Shown: in pieces, positions 8,192-17,327 of the stretch
Position numbering within the stretch: the first letter of the stretch is position 1
Layout of the letters: every line of letters begins with the position of its first letter
Origin: Edaphobacter sp.
GTDB lineage: Bacteria > Acidobacteriota > Terriglobia > Terriglobales > Acidobacteriaceae
Length of the DNA stretch: 64,000 nucleotides
Assembly (NCBI GenBank): GCA_025462755.1
Contig: JAOAPF010000088.1
Coordinates: forward strand, 1-64,000
Reading direction: 5' to 3'
Made by a program: the position numbers and the translations under genes
Notes under the pieces: generated by a model
What the model was told of the DNA's origin: nothing
The model's input: the letters and a program-made list of their open reading frames with translations, nothing else
The model's database searches: none

Positions 8192-11100
8192 CTACCAGCC
8201 GATGCCGAATGCCATATGTTCCGGTTGTGGCGTGGCAATTGTGGTGCTCTGGTTGTTGTTGTCGTCGTAAGAGAAGCCGTATGCCAGCCCCCCAATGGAG
8301 TGGTTGTGCCAAAATTCCGAGTAGAAGTTAGCCGGCGCCGCGCCATAGTAGGCTGAGGCACTGGCCCAGTTCGCCGGAGTGAGCAGGACGTGACGGTTGA
8401 TTGCCGAACAGATCTGATTTTGTAGTTGCAGTTGCACGGCGTTCTCATCCTGCAGTTGAGGGGTGGTGCCAGGGACGCCAGTTGCCATGGTGCCGGCACA
8501 TCCAAGGATGTCCTGGGTGGAAGGCTGTTGCACGACGAAGGTCTCGCCGACGTGAGCCGAGGAAGGATTTACTTCGTTGAATGTGAGGTTCGTACCTGAG
8601 GCCGTACCCGTAAACTGGCGGCCGTTGAGGGTAATGGACACCGGCGTTGTGGCATAGCTGGACCATGCGCCCGCGACATAGCTGTCGAAGTAGTTGCCGT
8701 TGGCAGCCCCTGCGGCCAACGAGAGTTTGGCCGGCGAGAAGATGCGGAGATTGGACATGGTTGGCGGTTGGAACTGTGCAGGCACCTCGTTGGCGAACTC
8801 GCTGTCGAGCTGGGCGATCGATTCTGTGATGCCGACCTGCTGGTGGAACGTGCCGGCCGAGCCCCACACGTCGAGGGTAAGGGGCAACCCGAACTCGTCG
8901 ACCTGCGTGGTGTTGATGTAGATGGAGCCATTGCCAGCGACGTTGAATTCGTACCAATCGAAGTACGTGTTGATGTTGGGATCGGTGCCGTTCTGCGGAT
9001 TGGGCCCCGCATAACCTGTCACGTTCCCGCTCGCATCTCCATTGACCTGGATGTAGAGGGGCGCGCCAAGTGATATGTAGGCACGCGCCGAACCGAACGG
9101 CGGGATTTTGAGCAGCGTGCTTTGCGCAAGCGTGAAGGAATAGTTCCCGTAGTTCTTCCCGCCGTGAGTCAGGTGGTTCGCGGCGCTGCTGTCGTTGAGG
9201 GTGAAGTCGACGATGGTCCCATCAGCTGTGAGATAAGCAAACTTATTAGTGCTGGGATCGATCCCGATCACCGTTACGAAGACTTGGTCGTTGGTCCAGC
9301 GGCCTTTTGTGTTGTTGTTGAGATCGACCCCGATGAATCCAGGATAGATCGTATAGCTGCCGACCGAGAGGGTTGCGGACGACGACGTAACGGTGCCAGT
9401 ACCGGCCGCATTTCCCACAGTTACGCTGTACAGCCCGCCATTGTCGCTTGATGCGAGCACCGGGGTGGTGTAACTCGCGGACGTGGCGCCGGGAATCAAG
9501 ACTTGGTTTTTGAACCACTGATAGGTGAAGGGACCCGTGCCACCGGCTACAACAGTAAAGGTGGCTGTCGATCCCACATTGGCACTTTGGTTTGCTGGTT
9601 GAGTGGTGATGGTTAGGGCCGTGGCCGGGCCATAGACCTCAAACTCATACAGCGAGTAGCCGTACGGCGTTCCACGGACCGTTCCGTACATGCGCACGAA
9701 GCGGGCGCTAACGGGCGCAAACGAGATGTTCTCCACCCCGCCCTGACCTGCGGTCTGGGTGAACACAGGCGTCCAGGTCTGTGCGTCATTCGAAACCTGG
9801 ATCTGGTAAGCCTTACCGTAAGCTGCCTCCCAGCGCAGGATGACCTGGTTGACCGTCTTGGCTGTCCCAAGATCCACGTATATCCAGGATGGATCGGCGG
9901 AAGCCGAAGCCCAGCGGGTTGCCAAGTTGCCGTCTACCGCAAGAGCTTGACCCAACGTGGCATCATTTTGACTGGCACTTTCCTTCGCCGGTTGGTTGAG
10001 GGCAAGATTTGGCCCCGTGGGAGCAGTAGACTGGACCGTCAGAAGCGCCTTGGCGGAGGTCGTTGTGCCGGTGCTGTTTGTGACACTGACTGTGAAGGTG
10101 CTGCCGCTGTCGCCGGACATCAGCACCGGTGTGGTGTAGCCGGTTGCCGTCGCTCCGGCAATGGCAACGCCATTGCGCAGCCACTGGTAGGTAAAGGGAC
10201 CATCCCCACCCGCTACAACATTGAAGGTGGCGGTCGATCCCGCGTTCACCGCCTGACTCGCCGGCTGAGTGACGATGCTCGGCACGTCGGCTCCGTAGAC
10301 CTGGAACTCGTAAAGCGAGTATCCATACTGCGTTGCCTTGGCCGTACCGTACATACGGATGTAACGGTCGATAACGGCTGGGAACGTCAGTGTGTCGACA
10401 CCTCCCTTCCCTGCGGTTTGCGTGTAGACCGGAGTCCAGGTTTGTTCGTCATTCGAGACCTGGATCTGGTAAGCCGCACCGTAGGACGCTTCCCAGTAGA
10501 GAACGACCTTGTTGATGAGCAGGGGCGAACCGAGATCGATCTCGATCCAGGAGGGATCGACGAATGCCGATGACCAGCGCGTGGTAAGGTTGCCATCCAC
10601 GGCGTTCAGAGCAGCGAGATTGGCGTTCTCGTTGGGGCTCGAGGTTGCGGATTTATTGAGTGCAAGGTTAGCGACGCCGGGTGTCGGGTTCGTGACCGTG
10701 ACCGATACGCTCGAAGAGGTCACAGAACCGCCGGCATTGCTCACGACTACGCTGAAAACACTGCTGCTGTCGATGGACGAGAGTGCGGCCGTGGTGTAGG
10801 TTGCGCTGGTCGCTCCGGGGATGGCGACTCCGCCACGAAGCCACTGATACGTGAAGGGCCCGGTGCCGCCCGCCACTACCGTGAACTGCGCCTGCGCACC
10901 TGCGACCACCGTCTGGCTGACCGGTTGAGTCGCGATCGCGGGTCCTACAGGTCCATACACCTCAAACTCCCAGAGGGAATAGCCGTAGTTCGATGCACGC
11001 AGCACTCCGTTCATGCGGACGTAGCGCCCAATCACAGCGGGGAAGACAAGGTTTTCAGACCCGCCCTGACCGTTGGTCTGGTTGCATGCCGTTGTCCAGG

Positions 11101-14100
11101 TCTGCCCATCGGTTGATACCTGTATCTGGTACTGAGAGCCATAGCCGCGCTCCCAGCGCAGGACAACCTGTCCGATGGATTGCACGGAACCAAGGTCCAG
11201 TTGAATCCATTCGGCATCAGCGAAGGCGGAAGACCAACGAGTGGTGAGGTTCCCGTCGTTCGCAGCGCTCGGAGGATAGACCTGGGTGTTCTCGTCTGCC
11301 AAAGAGGTAGCCTTTGCGCCCAAGGCAAGGTTCGGACCTGCCGGAACCGGACCGGTTCCGAAGCCTGGGACCGCCGTGTCGTTGGGGCCGGTATTGCCGT
11401 TACCCGGGTTGGGGTTCGGGTTGGGAGGAGGCGGCACGGGGTTAGTCGAGACGGTGAGCCCGGCCGAGGTGCTGTTGATGGCGCTCTCACCGTTCGAAAC
11501 GATGACGTTAAAGGTAGCCCCATTGTCAGTGGATGCGGTCGGTGGCGTGATGTAGGTTGCCGACGTTGCGCCGGGAATGTTAATGCCGTTTTCGAGCCAC
11601 TGGTAGCTCGGTGCGGGCGTTCCCGTGGCGGCGACCGTGAACATCGCCGACTGGCCCACCGTTGCGGTGTGGGCCTGCGGTTGTGCCTGGATGACAGCCG
11701 CCTGGGCCGAGGAGGTTCCCAGGGTGCACAGGGTTTCGCCAGGCCAGTTGACAGTTACTTTTTCTGCCACACTGCCGTCGAAACCGACGATTGCGGTTTG
11801 GTTCGCATCGTTCGGATCCACCGTCGAGGTCCAGGTATTCCAGGGGCCGGGAAACGCATTCGATGAGTTATTGATTCCGCTTATGTCAAGCGCTTCAGCC
11901 TGCGTTGGAAGGCGCATGCCAATGCTTGAGCAATAAGCGGCGGCATCCACTCCGGTGAACTGCGACCCTATGGCGGTGTTGGTCTTGATGCTGCTGGTCC
12001 AGGTTAGGCCAAGCAGGTTATCCCGAACCAGCGAGGCGTTGGTGGGACTGGGGCTGTAGCGCTCGGTCGAGGCGCCAAGCTGTGCGATGTTATAGACCTG
12101 GAACTCAAAGAGAGAGTATCCATACTGAGTGTTTCGCTGCGTGCCGTACAGGCGCACATATCTAGCCTGGACGGTTGGGAAGGTAAGCGTCTCCGTTCCG
12201 CCCGCGCCGGCGTTGTTTGTGGTCGCAATGCTCCAAACCGTGTTGGCTGTGGGAGTCTCGCTCGTGTACTGGATCTGGTACTGAGCCGCGGAGGCGTTTT
12301 CCCAGGTGATGACGACCGTGTTGAACGACTGCACCGATCCAAGGTCGACCTGCAACCAGGACGGGTCGACACCCGGTACGAGGGTCGTGGGAGGTGCACC
12401 TGCCGTGGCGGATCCCCAACGGCTGGTAAGATTGCCATCCACAGCGTCCTCTGCACCAAGGCATCCCACGCCGCTGTAGGGCGGAGCTGTCGTTCCGTCA
12501 TTGCAGGCGTTTTGCGTGCTGCTTGACGTGGCCGATCGACCGAGCGCGAGGTTATTGCCCGGAGGGGCCAGAGTGAGCTGCGCCGCGGCGCTGGTAACGG
12601 GGACGTTAGCCGCGTTATTGACCGTGACGGTGTATGCGCCGACGTTGGCCGCATTCATCGCTGGGATGAGGTAGCTGATGGTGTTGGAGAGCTGAGTGTT
12701 GCTCGCAACAATAGTGGTCGAGCCGCCCTTGGGGGTGAACTGCCACTGGTAGGTGTAGGGTGCGGAGCCGGCGACGACCGCGGTCAACTGCACCGGCTGG
12801 TTGGTCGCAGCAATCAGGCTTGCGGGTTGGGTGACGAAGCTTACCGGCGTTGCGGCATTGACGGTGAGCACCGCGTTCGAGGACTGCACGCTGTTAAGAG
12901 GGTTACTGACGACGACGTAGAAGGTGTGCGTTCCCGCTGCCGTCAGCACGGGCGTGGTGAAGGTGTTCTGCGCGCCGTATGCAACCAGCACGTTCTCTTC
13001 GTACCACGCGTAATTGAGCTGGGGCGAACCGGATGCAACCACACTGAGCGTTGCCGTCTGACCCACGACAGCCGTCTGCGACGCAGGCTGCGTCGTGATT
13101 GCGGCGTTTACCGGCGCGACTACGGAGAGTGTGGCGGGGTTGGAGGTGACTGCACCGTAGCCGCCCGCACTTGTAACCGTAACCATGAAGGTTTCGTTAT
13201 TGTCCGCGAGAGTGGTTGCGGGCGTGGTGTAGCTGGTGCCGGTGGCGCCCGCGATGGCTGTCGTACCCATGTACCACTGGTAGTTCAGCGCTCCAGAGCC
13301 GCTGGCCGCCACGGTAAAGGTTGCCGACTTACCCGCTGTGACCGACGTGCTGACCGGCGGAACGATAATGGCGGGGGCCTGCGACTGCACCGGTGCCGGT
13401 GGAGCGACGGAGCTCAGTTGGACACTACCGCTCGCGAGACCAGGGGCGGATGCCGTGACGGTGACGGTGCCGGGGGTGAAGGTGCTGCGAAGAGCGATCT
13501 TTTGCAGGCCGCCTTCGAAGTTGAGCTCGGGGTCGCCAGGAGAGTGGAAGAAGGCGTACGGCACACCGTTGATGACGTTGCTGTTTGCCTGGGAAAAGGC
13601 GTCCTGGTAATAGTTCGTAAATAAGGGGCTGGCAACACGCTGCTGCGTACCGCCCATGTAGGTGGCCGGGCCGGTAACAGTGAAGGTGACGTTGTCGGCC
13701 GCCGTAGGAACAATATTGCCCTGCGCGTCCTGTACCTGAGCGACGACAAAGGCCGCGTCTGAGCCATTGGAAGTCCACTGGAAGCTGGTCCCATCTGGCT
13801 TCTGCAACTCCGGAACGACGGTCAGCACGATCTTGTTTTCTGTTCCGGCCGTAGTGCGCGAATCGGCGACGTTGGAGACTGCGTTGCCGTTGGCATCGAT
13901 GCACTGTGCCATGACGGTACCGGGGGCCCAGTTCACCATCCAATGGACCTGGCCAGGCATGACGGTGGTGTTTTGTGTAAGGTCGCCTACCTGGATGTTC
14001 CAGGGGTTAGGTGTCTGGTCGGCCAGGATTGCGCCAGTGAGCGGGTCTTTGTTGACGCCATTGATCAGCAAGCGGACCGCGGGACAGTTGCTAAAGGCGT

Positions 14101-16327
14101 TCTCCTGGATCGGAATGCCATTCTGATACTCATATGCGCGGTTCCAGTGATGCGCGAGCTCCACGACCGGCTTGACCGAGTAGGGCGTCCAGTTCGCCTC
14201 GTAGATGTAGTAAAGCAGCTTGGGGAAGCGGTTCTGGTCGACCATCGAGTAGCCGAGCGAACGAACGTAGTTGGCGAGGTCCACCTGTTTGCTGGTTGTC
14301 GGATCGATCCGTGTATCGACGGTTTTCTGATCCTCCGAGAAGAGACTCACCTCGCCTGGGGTGTCGGCGAAGTACCACTGCGCCATACCGAAAGTGTTGT
14401 TAGCGCGGCCCTCGCGCCAGGCTTTCAGGTAGGGCGCAGCAAAGGCTAGCTCGTTATCCCACGCGAGACCGCGCCCGGTGCCGATGTTATCCCAGTATTC
14501 GGCTCCAAACGCCGGCTTGCTGGGGTACGTCTGCTTGATGCCTGACTCGCAACCGACGCCGTCGCACTCGTCGATGCCGACGTAGTTGGAATAAGACGGC
14601 AGATAGGCACGGGTGGCCTGTTCACGCGGGTTGATGTTGTCCCACTGCGCTTCGAGGCTGGCAAGGGTACTTACGAGGCTCAGGTTATTGCCGCCGTTGT
14701 CCTCTTCCCAGTCAAGGATCGAAGGATGGCTACGATCGCGAATAATCATGTCGCGGTGAATTTCGGTCTTCAGTGTCGTATTGTCCGCCGAAGGATTGGT
14801 GAAGCTGCCTTCGCCATCGCCGCTTGGCTGGTCGATCATGATGCCGTAAGCATCCGCCGCTTCAACAAACTCTTCGCTGCTGGTGGAGTGGCCGGGACGC
14901 CAGATGTTGCCGCCGCTTGCCGCGAACTGGGCCAGGTCACGCCACACCTGCTCGTCTGGAACGGCAGATCCGAGGGCCGGGTAGTCATAGCGTCCAGACG
15001 CACCCCACAGGTGCATGGGATGGCCGTTGAAGGAGGGAAAGTTACTGTCCCAGGTGATGATGCGGATACCCAGCGGGCTCTGCACCGAGTCGACCACCAC
15101 TCCACTGACGCTGACGATGTGGTAGACCTTGTACATATAAGGCTTGCCGTAGTTCGAGTTATTCGGATACCACAGGGTTGGATTTGGGACGGTGATCTGC
15201 TGCTGAAACATCGGGGTCGCCGTGGACGGAAAGGTGGCCGCTGTCATCGGCGGCACCGATTGTGTGACAGGCGGTGCGGTGACCACGACATCTCCGTTCG
15301 CATCTACAATCTGCGTTGTCAACGTCACTTGTTGCGCCGTCGCGCTCTCATTCAGAACATTCGTTTGCACTTCGACGACCGCCGAGGCGGCAGTTGCGGT
15401 TCCGCCTGCCGCGGGAGTGATCGAGACCGTTCCAACATAGGTGCCCCAGGTCTTCTGATTGGAGTACACATTGATCGGAATATGGACGGGATTAGTTACA
15501 AATAACTTGACGTTGCGGAACAAGCCGGCCATGGCCTGGCCAAAGCGGAAGGCGCCGGAGAAGCTGGGCTGCTCGAACCACGTACTGCCACGGGAGACGT
15601 CGATGGCGATGACATTGTCTGTTCTGCCGTCCGCATGGAGATAAGGCGTAAGGTCAACGGCGACGGGAACGAAACCCACGACGTGAGTCGCATTCGCGTT
15701 GGCAGCAACCGCACTGATGCCCGGAAGCAAAGTGCCATTGATATAGACCTGCACGCCGGTGTGCGAGCCTTCGATCTCGAGCATGAACTTCTGACTCGCA
15801 TATTTCGGGTCCACCTTGAAGTGGAGCCGGTACCAGTTTTGGTTTCCGGTCAAAGAACCTTGTCCGCCGCCGGACGTCTGATTGATGAAGGTTCTTGGTA
15901 TGTTCGCGTCATAGGGCAGGCCAACCTGCTGCCAGTTGGCGCTCCCGTCCGAACTCTCCGTGAAATTGGCGATCGAATACGTCGCCGAATCCCTCGTATT
16001 CTCGTACCACCACTGGCTCTGCGGCGCATTGGAGGTAGAGGTGGCATCCCCAATGTACTCGGGAACTCCCGCCGCCAGGTTGATCGTAAACCGCTGCGAG
16101 AGAGGGAGCGAGGTCTCCACCTGTTGTGCCCGAGCCTCGCTCGAGTAAAGGGCCGCAAACAGGAGCAGGAGCACCGCAATGCGGGTCTGCTTTTCGCCGC
16201 CCTTCAAGGGACGTGAGACGAGACGTCCCATCTGGTAGAACCCAAAACGGAGTTGCCGAACGACACCCGCCAACCAAAGCGTGTCCCTATTGATTTTGTT
16301 TTGCGGAGTGGAGATAACAACGTACAT
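8192..16327 (-). CDS. Giant secreted multidomain glycoside hydrolase (GH2-like + GH64 with Ig-like and F5/8C modules)
   Basis: A 2711-residue exported enzyme; ATG at 16327 follows AAAAGGAG. A long N-terminal leader has its hydrophobic core near residues 48-60 and a cleavage site after SSEARA. Domains: GH2 sugar-binding jelly roll (about 155-250), GH2 Ig-like (about 285-410), GH2 barrel (about 420-790) and a C-terminal tail to about 975. Then Ig-like 1-3 (980-1254), F5/8-type-C 1 (1255-1412), a DUF1566/Lcl-like domain (1422-1534), Ig4, a PN-rich linker (1630-1663), F5/8C 2, Ig5, F5/8C 3, Ig6, F5/8C 4 and Ig7 (to 2324). Last is a GH64 beta-1,3-glucanase (2326-2711), with DWYEFNV and TTQVDEFGLPL supplying likely catalytic Glu (about 2460) and Asp (about 2477). 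Family knowledge suggests beta-glycan breakdown; the F5/8C modules likely bind sugars. In the GH2 barrel the usual NE acid/base motif reads NG. Confidence 0.9.
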   Translation of the reverse strand: MYVVISTPQNKINRDTLWLAGVVRQLRFGFYQMGRLVSRPLKGGEKQTRIAVLLLLFAALYSSEARAQQVETSLPLSQRFTINLAAGVPEYIGDATSTSNAPQSQWWYENTRDSATYSIANFTESSDGSANWQQVGLPYDANIPRTFINQTSGGGQGSLTGNQNWYRLHFKVDPKYASQKFMLEIEGSHTGVQVYINGTLLPGISAVAANANATHVVGFVPVAVDLTPYLHADGRTDNVIAIDVSRGSTWFEQPSFSGAFRFGQAMAGLFRNVKLFVTNPVHIPINVYSNQKTWGTYVGTVSITPAAGGTATAASAVVEVQTNVLNESATAQQVTLTTQIVDANGDVVVTAPPVTQSVPPMTAATFPSTATPMFQQQITVPNPTLWYPNNSNYGKPYMYKVYHIVSVSGVVVDSVQSPLGIRIITWDSNFPSFNGHPMHLWGASGRYDYPALGSAVPDEQVWRDLAQFAASGGNIWRPGHSTSSEEFVEAADAYGIMIDQPSGDGEGSFTNPSADNTTLKTEIHRDMIIRDRSHPSILDWEEDNGGNNLSLVSTLASLEAQWDNINPREQATRAYLPSYSNYVGIDECDGVGCESGIKQTYPSKPAFGAEYWDNIGTGRGLAWDNELAFAAPYLKAWREGRANNTFGMAQWYFADTPGEVSLFSEDQKTVDTRIDPTTSKQVDLANYVRSLGYSMVDQNRFPKLLYYIYEANWTPYSVKPVVELAHHWNRAYEYQNGIPIQENAFSNCPAVRLLINGVNKDPLTGAILADQTPNPWNIQVGDLTQNTTVMPGQVHWMVNWAPGTVMAQCIDANGNAVSNVADSRTTAGTENKIVLTVVPELQKPDGTSFQWTSNGSDAAFVVAQVQDAQGNIVPTAADNVTFTVTGPATYMGGTQQRVASPLFTNYYQDAFSQANSNVINGVPYAFFHSPGDPELNFEGGLQKIALRSTFTPGTVTVTASAPGLASGSVQLSSVAPPAPVQSQAPAIIVPPVSTSVTAGKSATFTVAASGSGALNYQWYMGTTAIAGATGTSYTTPATTLADNNETFMVTVTSAGGYGAVTSNPATLSVVAPVNAAITTQPASQTAVVGQTATLSVVASGSPQLNYAWYEENVLVAYGAQNTFTTPVLTAAGTHTFYVVVSNPLNSVQSSNAVLTVNAATPVSFVTQPASLIAATNQPVQLTAVVAGSAPYTYQWQFTPKGGSTTIVASNTQLSNTISYLIPAMNAANVGAYTVTVNNAANVPVTSAAAQLTLAPPGNNLALGRSATSSSTQNACNDGTTAPPYSGVGCLGAEDAVDGNLTSRWGSATAGAPPTTLVPGVDPSWLQVDLGSVQSFNTVVITWENASAAQYQIQYTSETPTANTVWSIATTNNAGAGGTETLTFPTVQARYVRLYGTQRNTQYGYSLFEFQVYNIAQLGASTERYSPSPTNASLVRDNLLGLTWTSSIKTNTAIGSQFTGVDAAAYCSSIGMRLPTQAEALDISGINNSSNAFPGPWNTWTSTVDPNDANQTAIVGFDGSVAEKVTVNWPGETLCTLGTSSAQAAVIQAQPQAHTATVGQSAMFTVAATGTPAPSYQWLENGINIPGATSATYITPPTASTDNGATFNVIVSNGESAINSTSAGLTVSTNPVPPPPNPNPNPGNGNTGPNDTAVPGFGTGPVPAGPNLALGAKATSLADENTQVYPPSAANDGNLTTRWSSAFADAEWIQLDLGSVQSIGQVVLRWERGYGSQYQIQVSTDGQTWTTACNQTNGQGGSENLVFPAVIGRYVRMNGVLRASNYGYSLWEFEVYGPVGPAIATQPVSQTVVAGAQAQFTVVAGGTGPFTYQWLRGGVAIPGATSATYTTAALSSIDSSSVFSVVVSNAGGSVTSSSVSVTVTNPTPGVANLALNKSATSSPNENANLAALNAVDGNLTTRWSSAFVDPSWIEIDLGSPLLINKVVLYWEASYGAAYQIQVSNDEQTWTPVYTQTAGKGGVDTLTFPAVIDRYIRMYGTAKATQYGYSLYEFQVYGADVPSIVTQPASQAVNAGSTATFNVVAGGDGPFTYQWLRNGVAIAGATATGYTTPVLMSGDSGSTFTVSVTNSTGTTTSAKALLTVQSTAPTGPNLALNQPAKESASQNDATLGQALAVDGNLATRWASASADPSWIYVDLGTAKTVNQVILRWEAAYGKAYQIQVSNDAQTWTPVFTQTAGQGGVENISFAPVSARFVRMYGTVRGTPYGYSLYEFEVYGPATALTITTQPANQSANVGSTATFTVVAGGTGPFTYQWFKNQVLIPGATSASYTTPVLASSDNGGLYSVTVGNAAGTGTVTSSSATLSVGSYTIYPGFIGVDLNNNTKGRWTNDQVFVTVIGIDPSTNKFAYLTADGTIVDFTLNDSSAANHLTHGGKNYGNYSFTLAQSTLLKIPPFGSARAYISLGAPLYIQVNGDASGNVTGYAGPNPQNGTDPNINTYFDWYEFNVAGNGSIYINTTQVDEFGLPLTLDVWGSAGTFHQQVGITESIAQLDSEFANEVPAQFQPPTMSNLRIFSPAKLSLAAGAANGNYFDSYVAGAWSSYATTPVSITLNGRQFTGTASGTNLTFNEVNPSSAHVGETFVVQQPSTQDILGCAGTMATGVPGTTPQLQDENAVQLQLQNQICSAINRHVLLTPANWASASAYYGAAPANFYSEFWHNHSIGGLAYGFSYDDNNNQSTTIATPQPEHMAFGIGW

Positions 16328-16382
16328 GATGCTCCTTTTTATTGACAGAAATAATCACAATGACATATCGAGGCCGAGGCTA

Positions 16383-16400
16383 AGTTACTATGACGTAACT
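16383..16400. promoter_or_regulatory. Inverted repeat upstream of the giant glycosidase
   Basis: agttac-N6-gtaact, centred about 65 bases upstream of the glycosidase ATG. A second pair, tactatg (16386-16392) and catagta (16414-16420), overlaps it. The position suits an operator or promoter-proximal regulator site. No specific regulator is indicated; no convincing -35/-10 pair was identified. Confidence 0.35.
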
Positions 16401-16420
16401 ATAGTCACCGATTCATAGTA

Positions 16421-16789
16421 CTTAAGTTGTAGAGCGATAGGCCGACCATTTCCTGATCGAGCCTGCAATTGGACCAGGAGTCGCCAAACCCCCAAGCGCC
16501 AGGCTTAATCCTTAATGAACTGCCACGGGGTTTCACCCAGATTGACGACGACTCACTTCGAAGGCGCAAGAGTGGGTTCCCTGTGCAACGGCGGAGTGAG
16601 TAAAGTTGAAAAGGCAGAAGAAAATCAGGCAAACGAAAGATAGAACACAACGTGCGTGCTTTTTCAAAGATTGTTCCTCAAAGGTTATGCTGCACAGGCG
16701 GAACCACCGAAACAGGCAAGAATCACTAAGAGAGGCTCCGTTCTTCGGCGGGACCATCACCGACGCCGATGCCTCCAATTGGGAGTGGC
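16421..16789. other. Intergenic stretch without recognisable features
   Basis: No coding similarity, RNA gene or repeat was recognised between the glycosidase promoter region and the receptor remnant. Confidence 0.4.
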
Positions 16790-16987
16790 CTAAAAGTATC
16801 CCTTGAAGCCGAACTGCAACACTCGCGGCTCCGTTCCAGTACGAAGAGTCGTGATTTGACCAAAATTGTTGTCGTTAATGTTGCTGTCGGGACTCCCAAA
16901 GGTCGTGCTGTTGAAAACGAGAGAGGTGTCTCTTAGTCTTACCTCGAGTGAGCTGGAGATATGCTTCCACTCCGGCGAGAAAGACAA
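16790..16987 (-). pseudogene. TonB-dependent receptor, C-terminal fragment
   Basis: The last 40 residues read as the end of an Oar/CarboxypepD-type TonB-dependent receptor: NDNNFGQITTLRTGTEPRVL, then QFGFKGYF and stop. The NFG-I-PR-QF pattern and terminal aromatic Phe are the closing beta strands of the barrel. Everything upstream of about 65 residues is missing, replaced at about 17040 by the start of an unrelated gene. These receptors usually import glycan fragments, fitting the neighbouring glycosidase, but this copy is dead. Confidence 0.7.
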
Positions 16988-17039
16988 AGACCGGTGCGCA
17001 AAAAATCAGGGATCCAGCGAGTAACGAACTCGAACAACC

Positions 17040-17242
17040 CGAAGCTTTGAAGCGGATGAATCCCCGAAGATCTGTGGGGAGAAAGAGATTTGCGTATGAT
17101 TGAGCGCCATAAAAATCATGGCGGCTCCTCTCAGCACATCTATCGATGCAACACGCTCAGGCTTGGTCATCTCTTGATACAACTGAAGTTTCGCGGAAAC
17201 AGTGGTCTGCTCGTGATGACGCAGGGTAGTCGTTACGTCCAT
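17040..17242 (-). pseudogene. DUF1624/HGSNAT-like acyltransferase, 5' fragment
   Basis: An ATG at 17242 with AAAGGA upstream opens a frame that reaches [20 protein letters not shown], the first transmembrane segment and signature of DUF1624 / heparan-alpha-glucosaminide N-acetyltransferase-like membrane proteins. Homology ends after about 55 residues of an expected 350-400, and the frame stops at 17006. The break lies next to the receptor tail, suggesting one deletion removed the 3' part of this gene and the 5' part of the receptor. Relic. Confidence 0.65.
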
Positions 17243-17327
17243 GCATTCCTTTCCATTCCTGCTGATTATTTAAGAAAATTTTGTAGATGGAATCTCTCTC
17301 TGAGAGATAAACACAAGACGAACGAAA

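Noticed and set aside
6933-8270. A single 445-residue protein.
   Set aside because: It is a chance fusion: ADH fragment, unrelated middle, TolC fragment and then the terminator hairpin read as protein. No family has this structure.
8450-13400. Repeated DNA motifs that look like a tandem-repeat or CRISPR-like array.
   Set aside because: They are protein-level repeats (Ig-like and F5/8C domains) of 250-400 bases each with diverged DNA; no short direct repeats with unique spacers occur.
8200-16200. Many open frames of 60-260 codons on the plus strand and in other minus frames across the giant glycosidase.
   Set aside because: They follow the high-GC codon bias and repeat structure of the real minus-strand gene, are Arg/Ser/Pro-rich and match no family.
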